From positions 1-64,000 of the forward strand of contig CAKUOH010000004.1 in NCBI GenBank assembly GCA_934668765.1: a stretch of DNA of 64,000 nt. The letters run 5' to 3'. Each line of letters starts with the position of its first letter. Position 1 is the stretch's first letter. This DNA comes from an uncultured Helicobacteraceae bacterium (GTDB lineage: Bacteria; Campylobacterota; Campylobacteria; Campylobacterales; Helicobacteraceae). The translations under genes and the position numbers were made by a program. This document shows positions 1 through 7,203 of this stretch, in pieces. The notes beneath the pieces are model-generated. The model was not told where the DNA came from. It saw nothing but the letters and a program-made list of their open reading frames with translations, and made no database searches.

Positions 1-118
1 TTTTAACAACATCAATGTAACTTTTGCGAAAATATACAAATAATAATCCTAAATATCGACTATTTTAACACTTAAATTTATAAGTTACTACACAAAACCA
101 TAAAATTTTTGGCAAAAA

Positions 119-152
119 TTTCACAAAAATTTCACAATTCATCTTGTAAGAT
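119..152 (+). promoter_or_regulatory. Promoter region with TTTCAC direct repeat upstream of the cytochrome operon
   Basis: Two TTTCAC hexamers start at 119 and 130, 11 bp apart (N5 spacer), and are followed after 11 bp by a plausible -10 hexamer TAAGAT at 147-152. The same arrangement occurs at 3314-3330 and 57769-57785. The 11-bp period is typical of OmpR-family regulator sites. The rest of positions 1-186 is AT-rich with no gene visible. A ribosome binding site, AAGGGAG, lies 8 bp before the ATG at 187. Confidence 0.55.
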
Positions 153-186
153 TCGCGCTTCATTTCAAAAATAAGGGAGATTTTAA

Positions 187-612
187 ATGAAAACCAAATC
201 ATTACTTTTTGCTCTTGCATTTGCAGGGGTGAATCTAGCTATATGCGCGGATTTTAATCCTGCAATGCAAAGCTATATAGATGGCTTGAAAAATGAAGCA
301 AAGGCGGCAAATCCAAATTTTAGCGATTTTGATTATAGTCGTGGCGAGAGGCTTTTTGCTACAAAAAGCAAGGGCAAAAATGGCGAGATGATTTCTTGCC
401 AAAGCTGTCATAATGCGGATTTGCGCACGGAGGCGCGTAATATTTTCACAGGCAAGGCGATAAGCCCACTTGCGCCAAGTGCGAATCCTAGCCGACTGAC
501 AGATACAAAAGAAGTCGCAAAATGGTTAAAACGCAATTTTAAAGATGTGTTTTTACGCGAAGGGACTGCGCTAGAAAAAGGCGATGTGCTTTATTATCTC
601 ATCAAACAATAA
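187..612 (+). CDS. SHP-like monohaem cytochrome c (DUF1924 family)
   Basis: A 141-residue exported protein with a signal peptide ending near ICA (residue 21), so the mature protein should be periplasmic. One haem-binding motif, CQSCH, is at residues 71-75. An asparagine in PSANPSRLTD (about residue 100) fits the Asn sixth ligand known for the Rhodobacter SHP oxygen- or NO-binding cytochromes, which DUF1924 proteins resemble. It is followed by a DHC-type dihaem cytochrome and a membrane cytochrome b561, the set known to accompany SHP in other bacteria. The likely role is periplasmic binding or reduction of a small ligand, with electrons from the quinol pool through the b561 partner. The ligand and physiological substrate cannot be read from sequence. 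Confidence 0.85.
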   Translation: MKTKSLLFALAFAGVNLAICADFNPAMQSYIDGLKNEAKAANPNFSDFDYSRGERLFATKSKGKNGEMISCQSCHNADLRTEARNIFTGKAISPLAPSANPSRLTDTKEVAKWLKRNFKDVFLREGTALEKGDVLYYLIKQ

Positions 613-622
613 GGGGGCATAG

Positions 623-1159
623 ATGAAAATATTGCGATTTTTATGTGTGATTGCGCTAGTGTTTATATGCGCGGAGGCAAAGGATAGATTTTGGGGCGAT
701 TCGCGCAAGGGTGGCAAGGGCGTGGCAGTAGTAGAAAACGCTCTTTATACAAAAGAATGCGCAAGTTGCCATTTTGGCTATCAAGCAGGATTATTACCTA
801 GTGAATCGTGGCGATATATGATGGACAATCTAAGCAATCACTACGGCACGGACGCTAGTATCGATGATGAGCACACAAGAGCTAGTTTGCGTGATTTTTT
901 GGTGGCAAATGCAAGTGAGACTTCAAACTACAAGCGAAGCGTGAGAATCACGCGCTCACTGCAAAATGGCGTCCTTTATAAAAGTCTAACAGAGATTCCA
1001 TACCTGCAACGCAAACACCGCAAGATTGACAAATATCTAATAGAGCAAAAAGAAGTGCGCTCTTTGGCAAGGTGTGCGGCGTGTCATAGGGAGGCAGAAA
1101 AAGGCGAATACAACAAGCGCACAGTAGATATTCCAAATTTTGGTGCGTGGCGTAAATGA
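623..1159 (+). CDS. Dihaem cytochrome c (DHC family)
   Basis: A 178-residue exported cytochrome with an N-terminal signal peptide (hydrophobic residues 4-17, ending ICAEA). It has two CxxCH motifs: CASCH at residues 46-50 and CAACH at 151-155. The spacing and the GLLPSESWRYMM segment after the first haem match the DHC family, whose members reduce SHP. The gene begins 10 bp after the SHP gene, and its stop overlaps the start of the b561 gene by 4 bp (ATGA), so the three are translationally coupled. It is paralogous to the C-terminal domain of the next gene. Confidence 0.85.
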   Translation: MKILRFLCVIALVFICAEAKDRFWGDSRKGGKGVAVVENALYTKECASCHFGYQAGLLPSESWRYMMDNLSNHYGTDASIDDEHTRASLRDFLVANASETSNYKRSVRITRSLQNGVLYKSLTEIPYLQRKHRKIDKYLIEQKEVRSLARCAACHREAEKGEYNKRTVDIPNFGAWRK

Positions 1160-2346
1160 AGCGCGAATCTAGCGACAAAAAGGCAAATCTTAACGCAGAT
1201 TTGGCTAATATAAATCTTGCCAATAGCACAAAAATAACGCCCCATAAAAGCTACATTTTTCCGCTTTTTAATCGAATCATTCATTTGATTTTAATCATTA
1301 GCTTTGCAGTGGCGTTTTTGCTATCTCAAATTGATAGTGCGATTTATTTACACGCAGTTTTTGGGATTGTGTTTTTTGTATCTGTGATTTTGCGCGTGAT
1401 TTGGGGCTTTGTCGGCACGAAATATTCGCGTTTTAGCGATTTTAATTTTAATGGCGTGGGTGCGTATTTGCGCTCCATTTTGGGCGAAAAATTGCATTTT
1501 ATCGGGCATAATCCCGTTTCAAGCTATGCGATTATTTTTATGATAATTATCGGTTTTTTGCTAGGGATTAGCGGACTTATTGTGTGGGGTGCAAATGAAA
1601 GACAAGGCATTTTTGCAAATCTATATTTAGGCGATATGGACGATATTCACGAGTTTTTTGCATATACACTTTTGGCTATTATTTGTGTCCATATTTGCGG
1701 TGCGCTCATTGATAAATTTTACAATAAATTTGACAGCATAGATTCGATGATTTGCGGATATAAACGCACGATTGACGATAAAAGTGTGCGATTAAGTAGC
1801 GCACAAAAGGCATTTTGCGCCTTTGCATTTGCGCTAATCGTGCTTTTAATTGCGTATTTGGCTTGTCCTACGAATCTTATTTTGCGCTCACAGATTGCGC
1901 CACGATTCGCCATTGATAGCGCATATAGTGCATATCAAAACGAATGCGCATCCTGTCATATCGGCTATGCGCCCTATCTTTTGCCACGAATCGCGTGGGA
2001 AAAGATGATGAATGATTTAGAAAATCACTTTGGCGATGATGCAAGTTTTGAAGGCGAAGATGAAGTTTTGGACTTTTTGGTGCGACATTCTAGCGAAAAC
2101 TACGCAAATAAATTTCGTGCGTCTTTGGCGCGTGAATCTAGCGATGAAATGGCAATTAGCAATCGTGCATTTTTTAAAATCGCCCACCAAAATCTGCCCG
2201 AAAATCTTTTTAAAGTAAAAGAGATTCAAAGCAAGGCAAATTGCAATGCGTGCCACGAAAACATTGAAATGGGACTTTGGGGGAAAAGCGGGATTGATTT
2301 TAATAAGATTCGCACAATAAAGGCGCGACTATCCGCACAAAACTAG
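1156..2346 (+). CDS. Cytochrome b561 fused to a C-terminal dihaem cytochrome c domain
   Basis: A 396-residue membrane protein. Residues about 38-195 form a four-helix cytochrome b561 domain with candidate haem-b histidines at 43, 66, 165 and 179. A further helix at about 220-237 anchors a C-terminal periplasmic domain with two haem-c motifs, CASCH (264-268) and CNACH (363-367). This tail is clearly related to the separate DHC protein encoded just upstream: both have ECASCHxGY and a following LLP-x-W motif. The expected job is quinol oxidation at the membrane and electron delivery to the periplasmic DHC/SHP pair. The fusion gives the operon five c-type haems. The first 35 residues are polar and cytoplasmic. 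The start overlaps the upstream stop (ATGA). Confidence 0.85.
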   Translation: MKRESSDKKANLNADLANINLANSTKITPHKSYIFPLFNRIIHLILIISFAVAFLLSQIDSAIYLHAVFGIVFFVSVILRVIWGFVGTKYSRFSDFNFNGVGAYLRSILGEKLHFIGHNPVSSYAIIFMIIIGFLLGISGLIVWGANERQGIFANLYLGDMDDIHEFFAYTLLAIICVHICGALIDKFYNKFDSIDSMICGYKRTIDDKSVRLSSAQKAFCAFAFALIVLLIAYLACPTNLILRSQIAPRFAIDSAYSAYQNECASCHIGYAPYLLPRIAWEKMMNDLENHFGDDASFEGEDEVLDFLVRHSSENYANKFRASLARESSDEMAISNRAFFKIAHQNLPENLFKVKEIQSKANCNACHENIEMGLWGKSGIDFNKIRTIKARLSAQN

Positions 2347-2412
2347 GAGTGAGTGTATCGTAATCGCAAGATTTTGTGATTCGCAAAATCGTGGCAATCT
2401 ACCCCTTTTTTT

Positions 2413-2450
2413 GTCATTGCGAGAATCTGGGAAGTAGATTCGTGGCAATC
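2413..2450. repeat. Dispersed GTCATTGCGAG/CGTGGCAATC repeat unit
   Basis: It begins GTCATTGCGAGAATCT and ends AGATTCGTGGCAATC. Related units are at 2624-2661, 42719-42807, 54643-54680 (inside proC) and 58327-58418. The centre is an imperfect palindrome with variable sequence; the outer boxes are conserved. Confidence 0.75.
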
Positions 2451-2530
2451 TATTTTTTAGATTCGTGGATTGCTTCGTTTATTTTTCTCACTTGCAATGA
2501 CAAATCTACCCACCCCCTTAATCCCCCTCC

Positions 2531-2624
2531 GCAAGGGAGGGGGAATCTTTGGCAAAATCACCACGCGCAAGGAAGGGGGAATCTTTGGCGGAATCACCAC
2601 GCGCAAGGGAGGGGGAATCTTTGG
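2531..2624. repeat. 36-bp tandem direct repeat, about 2.6 copies
   Basis: Copies start at 2531, 2567 and 2603 (partial). Each reads GCAAGGGAGGGGGAATCTTT followed by GGC, AAAATCACCACGC or a close variant. They are contiguous with no unique spacers, so this is a tandem repeat and not a CRISPR array. One A/G difference in the G-run and one or two in the linker separate the copies. Confidence 0.85.
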
Positions 2625-2661
2625 ATTGCCACGAAAAAATTGCATTTTTTCTCGCAATGAC
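2624..2661. repeat. Dispersed GTCATTGCGAG repeat unit, inverted
   Basis: It starts GATTGCCACGA and ends TCTCGCAATGAC, the reverse orientation of the unit at 2413-2450. Together the two bracket the 36-bp tandem repeat. Confidence 0.7.
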
Positions 2662-2817
2662 GAAGTGGTGGATTGCCACGACTTGCTTAAAGGCAAGTTT
2701 CGCAATGACGATTTGGAAGCGATTCGCAGATTATCTAGATTTGCCATTCGCAAGGACTCGCAAAACACATTTTTTTGCAAATGACGCGATGGCACAACAA
2801 CGAAAGAAAGGCAACTA

Positions 2818-3015
2818 ATGGGCAAAAATATAATGAATTTCATAGCATTTGCATTAAGCGCGATTATCATTCTATCGGTGCTTGGCGCGGTGGTGGCTAT
2901 GGCAATCTTTGGTGGCGCGATAATTTTGGGACTTGGGGCAATTTTATTAAGTGTAGGCGTGGTAGGATATGCAGTGTGGTGGATTTATGAGCGATTTGGT
3001 GGAAAACGAATCTAG
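2818..3015 (+). CDS. Small membrane protein of unknown function
   Basis: A 65-residue protein that is almost entirely hydrophobic: two transmembrane stretches (about residues 7-29 and 32-54, rich in Gly, Ala, Ile and Val) and a short basic C-terminus (YERFGGKRI). A ribosome binding site, AAGG, sits 6 bp before the ATG. I do not recognise a family. It stands alone between two repeat-rich gaps. It is supported by a good start signal and coherent membrane topology. Confidence 0.55.
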   Translation: MGKNIMNFIAFALSAIIILSVLGAVVAMAIFGGAIILGLGAILLSVGVVGYAVWWIYERFGGKRI

Positions 3016-3313
3016 ATTCGCGCTTATGCTTAAATCTAGCGCAAATCTATCAAATCTAGGCGCGAATCTATTCAGACATTGCAAGATTCGGCAACGCCAA
3101 ATCAAAGCAATCCATACCAAATTCGTCATTCTAAAGCTAACAAAGTGAGCAAAGAATCCAAAAGGCGCGAATCTATGACTTAATGTTGTGCGCTTTGGAT
3201 TCTTCGGCTTTCTTGCGAAAGCCTCAAAATGACGGATTTGGCGTGAATTGCTTCGTTGCACTTGCTTTGCTCAAACGCCTCGCAATGACGATAAATTGCA
3301 AATCCACCAAAAA

Positions 3314-3346
3314 TTTCACAAATATTTCACAATCAAATCATAACAT
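3314..3346 (+). promoter_or_regulatory. TTTCAC direct-repeat promoter of the DUF1104 gene
   Basis: TTTCAC at 3314-3319 and 3325-3330 (N5 spacer, 11-bp period), then a -10-like TAACAT at 3341-3346. It is nearly identical in layout to the boxes upstream of 187 and 57847. The gene for an OmpR-type regulator lies 640 bp downstream, which makes it the prime candidate for the factor binding here. Confidence 0.55.
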
Positions 3347-3353
3347 TGCGCTT

Positions 3354-3395
3354 GGGATTTTTGGAATGCCGACTTTAAAAAACTCCAAAAATCCC
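3354..3395 (+). promoter_or_regulatory. Perfect 12-bp stem-loop in the 5' leader
   Basis: GGGATTTTTGGA (3354-3365) pairs exactly with TCCAAAAATCCC (3384-3395) around an 18-nt loop. With the -10 at 3341-3346, transcription should begin near 3353, so this would be the 5' end of the mRNA. It ends 28 bp before the ATG, leaving the ribosome binding site AAGGAG free. It may stabilise the mRNA 5' end. The arm resembles the stem of the element at 39866. Confidence 0.5.
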
Positions 3396-3423
3396 GCACA
3401 TTTCGTTTATAAGGAGCAACAAA

Positions 3424-3870
3424 ATGAAAATTTTAAGTAGTATTTTGGCGGTAACTATCGCTAGTAGTGCGCTTTTTGCGGCGGATTTTAGTAAAAGTAG
3501 CAATGATGATTTGTTAAATCTAGCAGGAAAAATCAAGGCAGAGGAAGCAAAGGATTATTTTGCAGAAATTGAAAAGCGCGTAGATGAGATGACAGGCAAG
3601 GAAGCGCGAGAATTTAGAGAAAAATTTCGTGCAAACGAAGAAAAAGTCTTTGATAATATGAAAGTAAAAGACATTCGCGCTTACAAGCAATCGCTTGCAG
3701 GTGTGCGTGGCGGGAAACATTACGGATTTGGCGAATGTGGAAATTTTGGCAATCTACCTTTTGAAAAAGGTGGCAAGGGCGCAAAAGGCGATAGATTCAA
3801 AGGTGAAAAAGGCAAGGGGCGTGGAAATTGCGGTGCGAATTGCAGTCCAAAAACGCCACCTGCAAAATAG
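3424..3870 (+). CDS. DUF1104 periplasmic protein with Gly/Lys/Cys-rich tail
   Basis: A 148-residue exported protein; the signal peptide is cleaved near LFAAD (residues 18-20). Residues about 21-95 match the DUF1104 type seen in Helicobacter and Campylobacter: a helical, charged domain beginning FSKSSNDDLLNLAGKI. The C-terminal 50 residues are unusual, a run of Gly, Lys and Phe with three cysteines (GECGNFG, NCGANC), and could bind metal; that is inference. The gene has its own TTTCAC-box promoter and a terminator, and sits directly upstream of a two-component system. This suggests a periplasmic stress or ligand-buffering role linked to that sensor. The function is unknown. Confidence 0.75.
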   Translation: MKILSSILAVTIASSALFAADFSKSSNDDLLNLAGKIKAEEAKDYFAEIEKRVDEMTGKEAREFREKFRANEEKVFDNMKVKDIRAYKQSLAGVRGGKHYGFGECGNFGNLPFEKGGKGAKGDRFKGEKGKGRGNCGANCSPKTPPAK

Positions 3871-3881
3871 TTTTTAATTTT

Positions 3882-3917
3882 ATGCTAGATTCGTGGTAGA
3901 ATCTGGCATATATTTTT
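3882..3917 (+). terminator. Rho-independent terminator after the DUF1104 gene
   Basis: ATGCTAGATTC (3882-3892) pairs with GAATCTGGCAT (3899-3909) with one mismatch around a 6-nt loop, followed by ATATTTTTT. It separates the DUF1104 gene from the response regulator at 3987. Confidence 0.6.
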
Positions 3918-3986
3918 TGGTGATTTTGCGATTCGCCCTAGATTTACCAAAAAATATCACAAAAAATTTTAGGATTTGGACAAAAA

Positions 3987-4679
3987 ATGAGCGCGAAAAT
4001 TTTGCTTTTAGAAGATGATTTTGTGTTAAGCGAAATAATTTGTGAGTTTTTAGAGGAAGAGGGCTTTGAAGTTACGCATTGCGTAAGTGCGAGTGAAGCA
4101 CTAGACTTGGCGCATGAAAGGCAATTTGATATTTGGCTTTTAGATGTTAAAGTGCCTTTGGGTGAGGATTTTGAGCCTAGCGATTCGCCCGGATTTGCCC
4201 TGCTAAAAACATTGCGCAAGGCAAATAAAACTACGCCCTGCATTTTTATTACTTCGCTATCAAGTATCGGCGATTTGAAAGAGGGCTATGGCGTGGGTTG
4301 CGATGATTTTTTACGAAAGCCCTTTGATCTTACAGAGCTAAAATTACGCATCCAAACATTGCTAAAACGCACATTTTCGCATAAAAACGAGGATTTTATC
4401 GCATTGCACGATGGATTTAGATTCGATATGATTTCAAAAGTGTTGTATAAGGATTCTACGCTCGTGCCGCTTACCAAAAAGGAAAATGCACTTTTAAGTC
4501 TTTTGCTAAAAAACGCGCCTTCGTATGTGAATTTAGAGGCGATTTATGAAGAGCTATGGGATTTTAGTAAAGAGCCTAGCGAAATGAGCGTTCGCGCATA
4601 TATCAAAAGCCTACGAAAAGTGCTAGGCAAAGAGCGAATCTTAAATTTGCTAGGGAGCGGATACTGCTATGTTTTATAA
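3987..4679 (+). CDS. OmpR-family response regulator
   Basis: A 230-residue regulator. The receiver domain (residues about 1-122) has the acidic pair at 10-11, the phospho-acceptor Asp53 in WLLDVKVPL, Thr/Ser near 89 and Lys111 in RKPFD. The loop after Asp53 is lengthened by an acidic segment (GEDFEPSDSPGF). The C-terminal winged helix (about 135-230) is of the OmpR/PhoB type. The histidine kinase gene follows after 32 bp. The layout is like the DccRS and RacRS systems of Campylobacter. The TTTCAC repeats found at three promoters in this window are candidate binding sites, by inference. Confidence 0.9.
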   Translation: MSAKILLLEDDFVLSEIICEFLEEEGFEVTHCVSASEALDLAHERQFDIWLLDVKVPLGEDFEPSDSPGFALLKTLRKANKTTPCIFITSLSSIGDLKEGYGVGCDDFLRKPFDLTELKLRIQTLLKRTFSHKNEDFIALHDGFRFDMISKVLYKDSTLVPLTKKENALLSLLLKNAPSYVNLEAIYEELWDFSKEPSEMSVRAYIKSLRKVLGKERILNLLGSGYCYVL

Positions 4680-4711
4680 GGATTTATGCACAAATTACGC
4701 AAAGGACATAA

Positions 4712-5938
4712 ATGTTTAAAAACACACACAAAACTATCATAAAAATCCTTGTCCTTTATCTTGGCACAAGCGCGGTATTTCTTTGCATAGGTTTTTATTT
4801 TCTAAATATCAAAATGACGCAAAATATCATCTATAAGCAAATGGCAGAGTTGCGCGATACTTCGTTTTATATCCTTGATGTGTTGCGCCGTAGCTACATT
4901 TGGGAAATTGCATTAGAGGATATAAAGGCGCGCACACCGATACCTTTTGCGATTTATGATAGGCACGATAATAAGCTATTTTCAAATCTCTCTCGCGACC
5001 CAAATCCACGCGAATTGCGCGATGGTTTTTATCTATTTGAAGATAAAATTATCGTAAATCCGCTTATGCCACCGCACAAAATGCAAGGAATCTGGCAAAA
5101 AGAAATGCGTAGTGAGTGGAGCGATGAAAACCGCGATGAGCGCGGATATAGGCGTTCGCATTACAAGATTTTTTTAGAGCGCGATAATGCTAATGATGAG
5201 ATTTTGGCGATGAGGTTAAAGCTAGGATTCGCGCTGTTTGTGGTATTTGTAGCGATGGGCGTGGTGGCAACCATTTTGGTGCGCCTTTTTCTAAAACCGC
5301 TAAATGAATACATTGCCGCGCTTGATGCTTTTATAAAAGATTCAACCCACGAAATAAATACGCCTTTAAGCGTGATTTTGATGAGCATTGAGACGCTAAA
5401 AATGGAAAATTTCGCCACAAATGAGCGCAAAAAGATTGAGCGAATCAAATTTGCGTCCTTGCAACTAAACTCCATTTATAATTCGCTTGTGGCGTATAAT
5501 TTTCCGCGCCACACGCAAAAAGAGTCTTTGAATCTAGAGGCGATTTTGCGTGAGCGATTAGAATTTTTCACGCCATTTTTTAATCAAAAAAGCGTGGATA
5601 TTCGCCTAGATTTACGCGAATCTTACATCTTGGCGGAGCGAAACGCGCTAAATTCGCTTTTTGATAATCTAATCAGCAATGCCATCAAATACAATAAAAA
5701 AGGCGGATTCATCGCGCTTACGCTAGAAAAAGGCACATTTAGCATTGAAAATAGTGGCGATTTGATTAAGCGAGAAAATGTGGATAAGATTTTTGAGCGA
5801 TATGCGCGATTTGGCGCAGATACGGGCGGATTTGGCATAGGACTTAGTTTGGTTAAAAAAATCTGTGATGAATATGGGATAGAAATTAGCGTGGAGAGCG
5901 GCGAAAATAGTAATAGATTCGTGCTAAAATGGCAATAA
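4712..5938 (+). CDS. Membrane sensor histidine kinase
   Basis: A 408-residue kinase with two transmembrane helices (about 10-31 and 170-192) enclosing a periplasmic sensor loop of some 138 residues. There is no clear HAMP domain; the dimerisation helix with the phospho-acceptor His213 (DSTHEINTPLSV) follows soon after the second helix. The ATPase part shows an N box (NLISNAIKYN) and a glycine-rich G box (GGFGIGLSLV). It is the partner of the response regulator just upstream. The signal sensed is unknown. It ends 10 bp from the convergent metA stop with no visible terminator between. Confidence 0.9.
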   Translation: MFKNTHKTIIKILVLYLGTSAVFLCIGFYFLNIKMTQNIIYKQMAELRDTSFYILDVLRRSYIWEIALEDIKARTPIPFAIYDRHDNKLFSNLSRDPNPRELRDGFYLFEDKIIVNPLMPPHKMQGIWQKEMRSEWSDENRDERGYRRSHYKIFLERDNANDEILAMRLKLGFALFVVFVAMGVVATILVRLFLKPLNEYIAALDAFIKDSTHEINTPLSVILMSIETLKMENFATNERKKIERIKFASLQLNSIYNSLVAYNFPRHTQKESLNLEAILRERLEFFTPFFNQKSVDIRLDLRESYILAERNALNSLFDNLISNAIKYNKKGGFIALTLEKGTFSIENSGDLIKRENVDKIFERYARFGADTGGFGIGLSLVKKICDEYGIEISVESGENSNRFVLKWQ

Positions 5939-5948
5939 TGCGCGGTTT

Positions 5949-6842
5949 TCACAGCACAAAGGGCGTATCTTGATACACGCAGAAATTTAGCCAATTTGCA
6001 AATATCACACTTGAATCTGCCCTCCAATCATAGCGCACCACGCCTTTTGCGTCAAAATAATTTATCGGCGTGCTAATCTCTATGCCCTTTGCCTTGTCGC
6101 GCTCATATTCATCACGCAGGGTAAATTTCCCATATTCAGGGTGTCCTAGCATAAAAATATCTTTTTCATCTTTTAGCAAACTTATGCCAGAATCCGCGCC
6201 TTTTAGCAAAATATCCAAACTAGATTCACGCGCTATGCGTTCCGCCACTGCTTCATCTACGCCACTATACCTTGAATGCGGGATTCGCACTATATCACCT
6301 AGCCCCGATAAAAGCACATTTTGCGTGATGATAGAATGCTCATAAATGCCTGATAGCTTTGCATTTAGCGCGACTTTGGGAATCTTATGAAAATAATACA
6401 GCCCAGCCATCGCCCCCCAGCAAAGATAAAGCGTAGAAGTGCATTTGGCGCGTAAAAAGTCCATTATCACGCACAGCTCACGCCAATATTTGACTTCCTC
6501 AAAATCCAAATGCTCGATAGGCGCACCTGTAAGAATCGCGCCATCAAAACTCCTGCCTTTAATAGATTCAAAATGCACATAGAATTTATCTAGGTGGCTT
6601 TGTGGCGTGTTTTTTCCCACATAGCTTTGCGTGGTAAGAAGCGTGATATTGATTTGCAGTGGAGAGTTTGCAAGCAATGATAAAAGCTGATTTTCGGTTT
6701 GGATTTTTGTCGGCATAAGGTTAATGATTAGAATTTCAAGCGCACGAATATCTTGGTGCTTGGCACGCGCCGTATCCATTACAAACGCGCTTTTTTCTAG
6801 TTCGCTAAATGCAGGAATGTCCTTTGGGATAATTATTGGCAT
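5949..6842 (-). CDS. metA: Homoserine O-acyltransferase MetA, predicted acetyl-CoA type
   Basis: It activates homoserine for methionine synthesis. The chosen start is the ATG at 6842 (MPIIIPKD), preceded by AAAGGA at good spacing; an in-frame TTG lies 21 bp upstream. The protein is 297 residues, usual for MetA. The catalytic Cys141 (YLCWGAMA), His234 and Glu236 (MLGHPEYG) are present. Residue 110 is Glu in TGAPIE; in MetA studies Glu at this site goes with acetyl-CoA and Gly with succinyl-CoA, so this should make O-acetylhomoserine. That is the substrate of MetY, encoded at the other end of the same gene cluster. Confidence 0.93.
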   Translation of the reverse strand: MPIIIPKDIPAFSELEKSAFVMDTARAKHQDIRALEILIINLMPTKIQTENQLLSLLANSPLQINITLLTTQSYVGKNTPQSHLDKFYVHFESIKGRSFDGAILTGAPIEHLDFEEVKYWRELCVIMDFLRAKCTSTLYLCWGAMAGLYYFHKIPKVALNAKLSGIYEHSIITQNVLLSGLGDIVRIPHSRYSGVDEAVAERIARESSLDILLKGADSGISLLKDEKDIFMLGHPEYGKFTLRDEYERDKAKGIEISTPINYFDAKGVVRYDWRADSSVIFANWLNFCVYQDTPFVL

Positions 6843-6917
6843 CACAAATCCTTTCAAATACAAAATGTAGATTTTACAAAGAATCGCATTATTTTTTGCT
6901 TAAATATGATTTTTACG

Positions 6918-7190
6918 CTACATCTTGATTGATAATCGCCCCGCCACAAATTCCACGCACCAAAAGCCAAGCACCATAAGCCATAAAATCGCTATGACAA
7001 AGGCGATAACAGCGATTGCAAAGCTATCCCAAAAACTAATCGCACTTAAAAATCCACTTTTTCTAATCAAAAAATGCCCTTTCATAACCAAATACGCGCC
7101 CCACGCACTCCCCACACAAGCCACAAGATAGAGCATAAAGATTGTGATATGCGAAGCAATTTGCTTTAAGATTTGTGCTAATTTTTGCAT
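6918..7190 (-). CDS. Small membrane protein of unknown function
   Basis: A 90-residue protein with two transmembrane helices (about 17-36 and 54-78) joined by a short basic loop. It starts 13 bp after the cysG stop, preceded by GGAG, and continues the direction of the sulfur genes, so it is probably co-transcribed. I do not recognise a family. Confidence 0.6.
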   Translation of the reverse strand: MQKLAQILKQIASHITIFMLYLVACVGSAWGAYLVMKGHFLIRKSGFLSAISFWDSFAIAVIAFVIAILWLMVLGFWCVEFVAGRLSIKM

Positions 7191-7203
7191 TGTTGCTCCA
7201 TTT

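Larger units (their letters stand above)
2347..2817. other. 471-bp repeat-rich intergenic region
   Basis: No gene is supported here; the overlapping open frames on both strands translate repeats. The region holds a hairpin (GATTTTG/CAAAATC, 2371-2391), two GTCATTGCGAG-type units (2413-2450 and 2624-2661), the motif CCCCCTTAATCCCCCTCC just before 2531, and a 36-bp tandem repeat at 2531-2624. It follows the b561 stop and precedes the ribosome binding site AAGG of the small membrane protein at 2818. Confidence 0.7.
3016..3423. other. 408-bp intergenic region with degenerate repeats and a promoter
   Basis: The first 270 bp hold degenerate GTCATTGCGAG-type sequences (for example 3244-3288, GAATTGCTTCG to CCTCGCAATGAC) and many GATTC/GAATC words. 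No gene is supported. The last 110 bp hold the promoter and leader of the DUF1104 gene. Confidence 0.6.

Noticed and set aside
2531..2624. Possible CRISPR array (36-bp period)
   Set aside because: The repeats are contiguous with no unique spacers, and no cas gene is present.
2376..2870. Overlapping open frames of 89-137 codons on both strands
   Set aside because: They translate the tandem and dispersed repeats into repetitive Arg/Gly-rich peptides, have no ribosome binding site and conflict with each other.
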